Shown: positions 63,248-64,000 of the stretch, piece after piece
Numbering within the stretch: the stretch's first letter is position 1
How the letters are laid out: every line of letters starts with the position of its first letter
From: Pseudolabrys sp. Root1462
Lineage (GTDB): Bacteria; Pseudomonadota; Alphaproteobacteria; Rhizobiales; Xanthobacteraceae
Direction: 5' to 3'
NCBI RefSeq assembly: GCF_001426945.1
Contig: NZ_LMFS01000001.1
Coordinates: 1,391,757 to 1,455,756 of the forward strand
Length of the DNA: 64,000 nt
Made by a program: the position numbers and the translations under genes
Notes under the pieces: generated by a model
Database searches by the model: none
What the model was told of the DNA's origin: nothing
Seen by the model: the letters and a program-made list of their open reading frames with translations, nothing else

Positions 63248-63291
63248 CCGATTTCAAATTTATAGACAACGAACCGACCGCCTGACCTGCC

Positions 63292-63855
63292 ATGCCGATT
63301 GAAAATCGCAAGAATATCGAAGGCGCCATCTTCCTCGCGCTGTTCTGTCTCACCGTTCCGGCCGCCAACTGGATGATCGGCCATGTCGGCACCGTCTGCC
63401 CGGCGGATAGCCCGTGCCTGGTGCCGGTGGCGCCGGGCCTGCTGGCCCCATCTGGCGTCCTGATGATCGGCGCGGCGCTGGTCCTGCGCGATCTGGTTCA
63501 GCGCCGCCTCGGCGTGGAGTTCGGCCTCGGCGCCATCATCGCTGGCGCGCTGATCTCGGCGGCCATCGCGCCGCCGGCGCTGGTCACCGCATCGGCGGCG
63601 GCGTTCCTTCTTTCGGAAGCGGCTGACTTCGCCGTCTATACGCCGCTCGCGCGTCGCCGCCTGGTGCTGGCGGTGGTCGCCTCCGGCATTGTCGGTCTGG
63701 TGATCGACTCGATCGTGTTTCTTTGGCTGGCCTTCGGCTCGCTCGATTTCCTCGCCGGCCAGATCGTCGGCAAGGCCTGGATGGTGCTACTGGCGATCCC
63801 GCTGGTGGCCTATATTCGGCGCCGCGACGCGCGCCTCGGCCTCTCTCCAGCTTAA
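63292..63855 (+). CDS. VUT family membrane protein (possible queuosine precursor transporter)
   Basis: The 187-residue protein has about five membrane helices and matches the VUT/YhhQ family: LLAPSGVLMIGAALVLRDLVQRRLGVEFGLGAIIAGALISAAIAPPALVTASAAAFLLSEAADFAVYTPLARRR. In E. coli, YhhQ imports queuosine precursors (preQ0/preQ1). Here it follows queC after 44 bases, so import or export of a deazapurine is a reasonable inference, though queC alone would make the import optional. Confidence 0.8.
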   Translation: MPIENRKNIEGAIFLALFCLTVPAANWMIGHVGTVCPADSPCLVPVAPGLLAPSGVLMIGAALVLRDLVQRRLGVEFGLGAIIAGALISAAIAPPALVTASAAAFLLSEAADFAVYTPLARRRLVLAVVASGIVGLVIDSIVFLWLAFGSLDFLAGQIVGKAWMVLLAIPLVAYIRRRDARLGLSPA

Positions 63856-63871
63856 TCTGACGGGAACACCC

Positions 63872-64000
63872 ATGACGACGACGCCCCACATCGCACCCAT
63901 GACCATGACCGCGTCGCCCGTCGCGGCCAACCCCAAGACCCTCGACGTGCTGCGCACCGTCACCACCGGCACCGTCACGACGATGCTGCTGAAGAAGGGC
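63872..64000 (+). CDS. RraA family protein, N-terminal part
   Basis: Forty-three codons are visible before the window edge, with SPVAANPKTLDVLRTVTTGTVTTMLLKKG matching the start of RraA/4-hydroxy-4-methyl-2-oxoglutarate aldolase-like proteins (the usual form is ...LDxLRxVxTATLTTxLxKRG). ATG at 63872 follows gggaacacc. The rest lies outside the window, so the catalytic residues cannot be checked. Confidence 0.72.
   Translation, partial: MTTTPHIAPMTMTASPVAANPKTLDVLRTVTTGTVTTMLLKKG

Overview
This 64-kb window is GC-rich chromosomal DNA, almost fully coding, from an alphaproteobacterium. It is most probably a member of Hyphomicrobiales close to the Bradyrhizobium/Rhodopseudomonas/Pseudolabrys group. 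The pointers are an ATP12-type F1 assembly chaperone, a DUF2336 protein, a type II lumazine synthase behind an FMN riboswitch, an Irr-like iron box, and palindromic intergenic repeats of the CCTCATCCTGAGGAG and GGCCGGGCTTGTC kinds. The placement is an inference. I see no transposase, integrase, prophage, CRISPR array or plasmid function. The window reads as core genome with scattered regulator-target pairs.

Layout. 1-3.6 kb: two SRPBCC proteins, a membrane diguanylate cyclase, a hypothetical protein and an aldo/keto reductase. 3.8-8.5 kb (minus): korC-korA-korB, a complete 2-oxoglutarate oxidoreductase with its own NADP(H)/ferredoxin module. 8.8-11.7 kb: HAD phosphatase, ATP12 chaperone, DUF2336 protein. 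11.8-13.3 kb: DoxX and a divergent LysR regulator around a long-spaced inverted repeat. 13.4-14.0 kb: FMN riboswitch and ribH2. 14.1-17.8 kb: DUF2157, DUF4260, Dps and a TPR glycosyltransferase. 18.0-22.0 kb: pccB, a TetR regulator and an FAD monooxygenase with a candidate operator. 22.0-22.7 kb: a non-coding, strongly structured region. 22.7-31 kb: cupin, secreted protein, Tat-exported amidohydrolase, metallo-beta-lactamase-fold hydrolase, ChaA, SDR, two small membrane proteins, DMT exporter, hotdog thioesterase and 1-Cys peroxiredoxin.

31-44 kb: di-haem peroxidase divergent from a secreted phosphoesterase, MgtC/DUF4010 protein, pccA, ClC channel, gamma-glutamylcyclotransferase-like protein, acylphosphatase, PepSY membrane protein, a LysR/tautomerase divergent pair, lipB, a stand-alone FliN-like protein and tRNA-Leu(GAG). 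44-50 kb: LysR regulator divergent from a five-gene branched-chain-type ABC importer, with a convergent DUF3830 gene. 50-64 kb: two tandem polysaccharide deacetylases, MgtE, a GGDEF-EAL protein, isovaleryl-CoA dehydrogenase, VOC protein, Ddl, a small HTH protein, a cupredoxin-FTR1 iron pair under a candidate Irr box, two tandem aldo/keto reductases, queC with a VUT-family transporter, and the start of an RraA-family gene.

How it fits together. Propionyl-CoA carboxylase (pccA, pccB) and isovaleryl-CoA dehydrogenase point to branched-chain amino acid and odd-chain acyl-CoA catabolism, next to a Liv-type importer of unproven substrate. KorCAB can exchange electrons between 2-oxoglutarate, ferredoxin and NADP(H). 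RibH2, QueC and LipB are cofactor or modified-base functions. Dps, peroxiredoxin, the di-haem peroxidase and the FTR1 pair handle iron and peroxide. No clear new defence or mobile system is present. The most unusual non-coding signal is the multi-hairpin element at about 22186-22466.
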